Shown: one piece after another, positions 62,287 through 64,000 of the stretch
How the letters are laid out: each line of letters opens with the position of its first letter
Position numbering within the stretch: position 1 is the stretch's first letter
Source of the DNA: Micromonospora sp. NBC_01699
GTDB lineage: Bacteria > Actinomycetota > Actinomycetes > Mycobacteriales > Micromonosporaceae
Length of the DNA stretch: 64,000 nucleotides
Assembly: GCF_036250065.1 (NCBI RefSeq)
Contig: NZ_CP109199.1
Location: 6,570,001-6,634,000 of the forward strand
Direction of reading: 5' to 3'
The notes under the pieces: generated by a model
The model's database searches: none
What the model saw: only the letters and a program-made list of their open reading frames with translations
What the model was told of the DNA's origin: nothing
Program-made: the position numbers and the translations under genes

Positions 62287-63345
62287 GTGAATCTCGCGAT
62301 CCTGTCCGCCGTACCGACACCGAGCCCGTCGGTGACCTCCACCCCGCGCCCCAGCCAGAGCTGCCTGGACAGCTTCCTGTGCCGGGCGGTGCTGGACGCG
62401 ACCGACACCCCCTGGTTCGCCGAGGGCAGCTACTACATCCTGATCAAGCCGCTGCGCATCATCGCGATCGTGCTCGTCGCGATGCTGATCCGGTTCCTGC
62501 TGCACCGGACCATCAGCCGACTGGTGGACGCCACCGCGGAGGGCGTGCCGACCGTACTCAAGCCGCTGCGGGAGCGGATCCCGACCGCCGCGGTCGACCC
62601 GTCGCTGGTCGTACCGGAGCGGCGGCGCCAACGGGCCGCGGCGATCGGTTCGGTACTGCGCAGCCTGGTCACCGCCATCGTCTTCGGGATCGCCGTACTG
62701 CTGGTGCTGAGCGAACTCAGCTTCAACCTGGCACCGCTGCTGGCCAGCGCCGGAATCGCCGGGGTGGCGCTCGGCTTCGGCGCCCAGACGCTGGTCAAGG
62801 ACCTGATCGCCGGCCTGTTCATGCTGCTGGAGGACCAGTACGGGGTGGGTGACACGGTCGACCTCGGCGAGGCGACCGGGGTGGTCGAGGCGGTCGGGCT
62901 GCGGATCACCACGATCCGGGACGGCCGGGGCGTGCTCTGGTACATCCGCAACGGCGAGATCATCCGGGTCGGCAACAAGAGCCAGGGCTGGGCGATGGTG
63001 GTGGTCGACATGCCGATCGGCTTCGCCGGTACGGAGGAGGCGACCGCGGTGCTGCGTACGGCGGCGGCGTCGGTGGCGGTGGACCCGGAACTCGCACCGG
63101 AGATCGTCGAGGCACCGGAGGTGCTCGGCGTCGAACAGGTCACGGTGGACGGTGCGGTGATCCGTACGGTGGTCAAAACGACCGCGGATGGTCAGTTGCC
63201 GGTCGGACGGGAGCTGCGTCGGCGGCTGGCCGAGGCACTGGAGAACTCGGGCATCACGGCACAGATCGCGGCCTCGCGGATGTACCTGCGGTCGCCGTCG
63301 CCACCGCCGGAGGGTCACGAGACCGGCCAGGGTGGAGCCACCTGA
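62287..63345 (+). CDS. MscS-family mechanosensitive ion channel
   Basis: A 352-residue channel. Three N-terminal helices: IIAIVLVAMLIRFLLHRTI (around residue 60), SLVTAIVFGIAVLLVLSEL, and the pore helix LASAGIAGVALGFGAQTLVKDLIAGLFMLLEDQYGVGD with the MscS signature. The cytosolic cage follows, beginning TTIRDGRGVLWYIRNGEI. It opens under hypo-osmotic shock to release solutes. The start is GTG at 62287. A Ser/Thr/Pro-rich N-terminus (VPTPSPSVTSTP) precedes the first helix. Confidence 0.92.
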   Translation: MNLAILSAVPTPSPSVTSTPRPSQSCLDSFLCRAVLDATDTPWFAEGSYYILIKPLRIIAIVLVAMLIRFLLHRTISRLVDATAEGVPTVLKPLRERIPTAAVDPSLVVPERRRQRAAAIGSVLRSLVTAIVFGIAVLLVLSELSFNLAPLLASAGIAGVALGFGAQTLVKDLIAGLFMLLEDQYGVGDTVDLGEATGVVEAVGLRITTIRDGRGVLWYIRNGEIIRVGNKSQGWAMVVVDMPIGFAGTEEATAVLRTAAASVAVDPELAPEIVEAPEVLGVEQVTVDGAVIRTVVKTTADGQLPVGRELRRRLAEALENSGITAQIAASRMYLRSPSPPPEGHETGQGGAT

Positions 63346-63628
63346 GCGGCGGTTTCGCGGGCGGGCACGGGGTGATTACGGAAACGGGGGTCAGGTCGCC
63401 GGCAAGCGGGGGTCGCGGACCACACGGGCGGTCAGGTATCGTCCGTTCGTTCAGTCAAGGATGCGACGATCTACCCCTTCACCCTAGCCAGATGTCTGAC
63501 GATCGGGCAGAATCCGGGACAAGCTCCTCTCGGAGCGTGACGAGGACAACTTGCCCCCTGACGTCTGACAAACGTTTCCCGACGGCTCCATCTCGGTTGG
63601 TCAGCGGTCGAGAACGATGGAGGCCCCC

Positions 63629-64000
63629 GTGTCCGACGCGACACGTACGCCCGAAGGGCCGGCTACGTTCCGCGAGGTGTTCGCGCAGCCGGAGTTCCGG
63701 GCGCTCTACACGGCCAACGCGTTCTCCTGGCTCGGCGACTATCTGGCCCGTGCCGCCGTCACCGTACTCGTCTTCCAGGAGACCAGTTCGGTAGCCCTCT
63801 CCGCCGCCGCGTTCGCGGTGAGCTTCCTGCCCTGGCTGGTCGGCGGTCCGCTGCTCGCCGCGGTGGCGGAACGGCATCCGTACCGGACCGTGATGGTGGT
63901 CTGCGACCTGACCCGGATGGTGCTGATCGGCATCATCGCGATCCCCGGCCTGCCGGTCCCGGTCATCCTGGTGCTGCTGTTCGGCATCACCCTGGCCAAT
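63629..64000 (+). CDS. MFS transporter, N-terminal part (runs off the window)
   Basis: The frame is open to the window edge (124 codons). It begins TFREVFAQPEFRALYTANAFSWLGDYLARAAVTVLVF, then AFAVSFLPWLVGGPLLAAVAERHPYRTVMVVCDLTRMVLIGIIAIPGL, which is the N-terminal set of helices and the loop 2-3 motif of a major-facilitator drug/antibiotic exporter. GGAGG lies five bases before the GTG; an ATG at 63617 is possible. Substrate not predictable. Confidence 0.8.
   Translation, partial: MSDATRTPEGPATFREVFAQPEFRALYTANAFSWLGDYLARAAVTVLVFQETSSVALSAAAFAVSFLPWLVGGPLLAAVAERHPYRTVMVVCDLTRMVLIGIIAIPGLPVPVILVLLFGITLAN

Overview
This is a high-GC actinobacterial chromosome segment, most likely from the Micromonosporaceae (Micromonospora and relatives). 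The case rests on strong GC bias with frequent GTG starts, paired clpP1/clpP2 genes behind a ClgR-type box, a mycothiol-linked DsbA-like reductase, an RpiB with the actinobacterial Glu-type active site, a WhiJ/Scr1-type regulator pair, and the small 'W-x-C...WPC' protein family. The window has no rRNA, integrase, transposase or CRISPR array.

The left end (0.5-6.2 kb) is housekeeping: a nitrilase-family amidohydrolase, clpX, clpP2-clpP1, the trigger factor gene tig, then tRNA-Pro(TGG) and tRNA-Gly(TCC). The right end (50.1-64 kb) is also conserved: rpiB, a DUF1015 protein, a DsbA-like reductase, pepN, a DUF5130 protein with a CtaJ-like small membrane protein, an HNH protein, an MscS channel and the start of an MFS gene. 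As I remember it, the M. tuberculosis order is clpX, clpP2, clpP1, tig, a few genes, rpiB, Rv2466c, pepN, Rv2468c, Rv2469c. On that basis the two ends look like one ancestral block, here separated by about 44 kb of accessory genes. A second, smaller insertion (kynureninase, tryptophan-2,3-dioxygenase-like protein, Lrp regulator, sortase pair) sits between the DUF5130 pair and the HNH gene.

The accessory stretch (6.2-50 kb) is a patchwork of small units. It holds an ArsR/SRPBCC pair, a MEDS-STAS/anti-sigma ATPase pair, a membrane phosphodiesterase, two DedA proteins, an UlaG-like hydrolase, CsbD, a secreted GH18 chitinase, LtrA, an azoreductase with MarR regulator, a three-subunit molybdenum hydroxylase, an MMPL transporter, a macrolide-type glycosyltransferase and a GNAT. 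Further on come a TetR/SDR pair, a secreted FG-GAP protein, two hemerythrin-like proteins with a MarR regulator, an MRJP/yellow-like protein, a WhiJ-like pair, a Fur/Zur regulator, a polysaccharide deacetylase, a GT2 and a very large subtilase-kelch protein. Several regulators face their target across a clear palindrome (ArsR 8334, azoR/MarR 18011, TetR 31395, MarR 38170).

The least explained signals are two families of intergenic palindromes, each present twice. Family A (17260 and 61341) and family B (34181 and 41966) both sit where the + strand switches from C-rich to G-rich sequence. The outer stem of family B changes between copies by paired substitutions. Other points of note are a discoidin domain split by an inserted cysteine-bracketed repeat module, three operator-like sites of LacI type with no LacI gene nearby, a tryptophan-dioxygenase homologue with Ser at the distal His position and a (DPTEST)n insert, and a DsbA-like enzyme with CPWA in place of CPWC.
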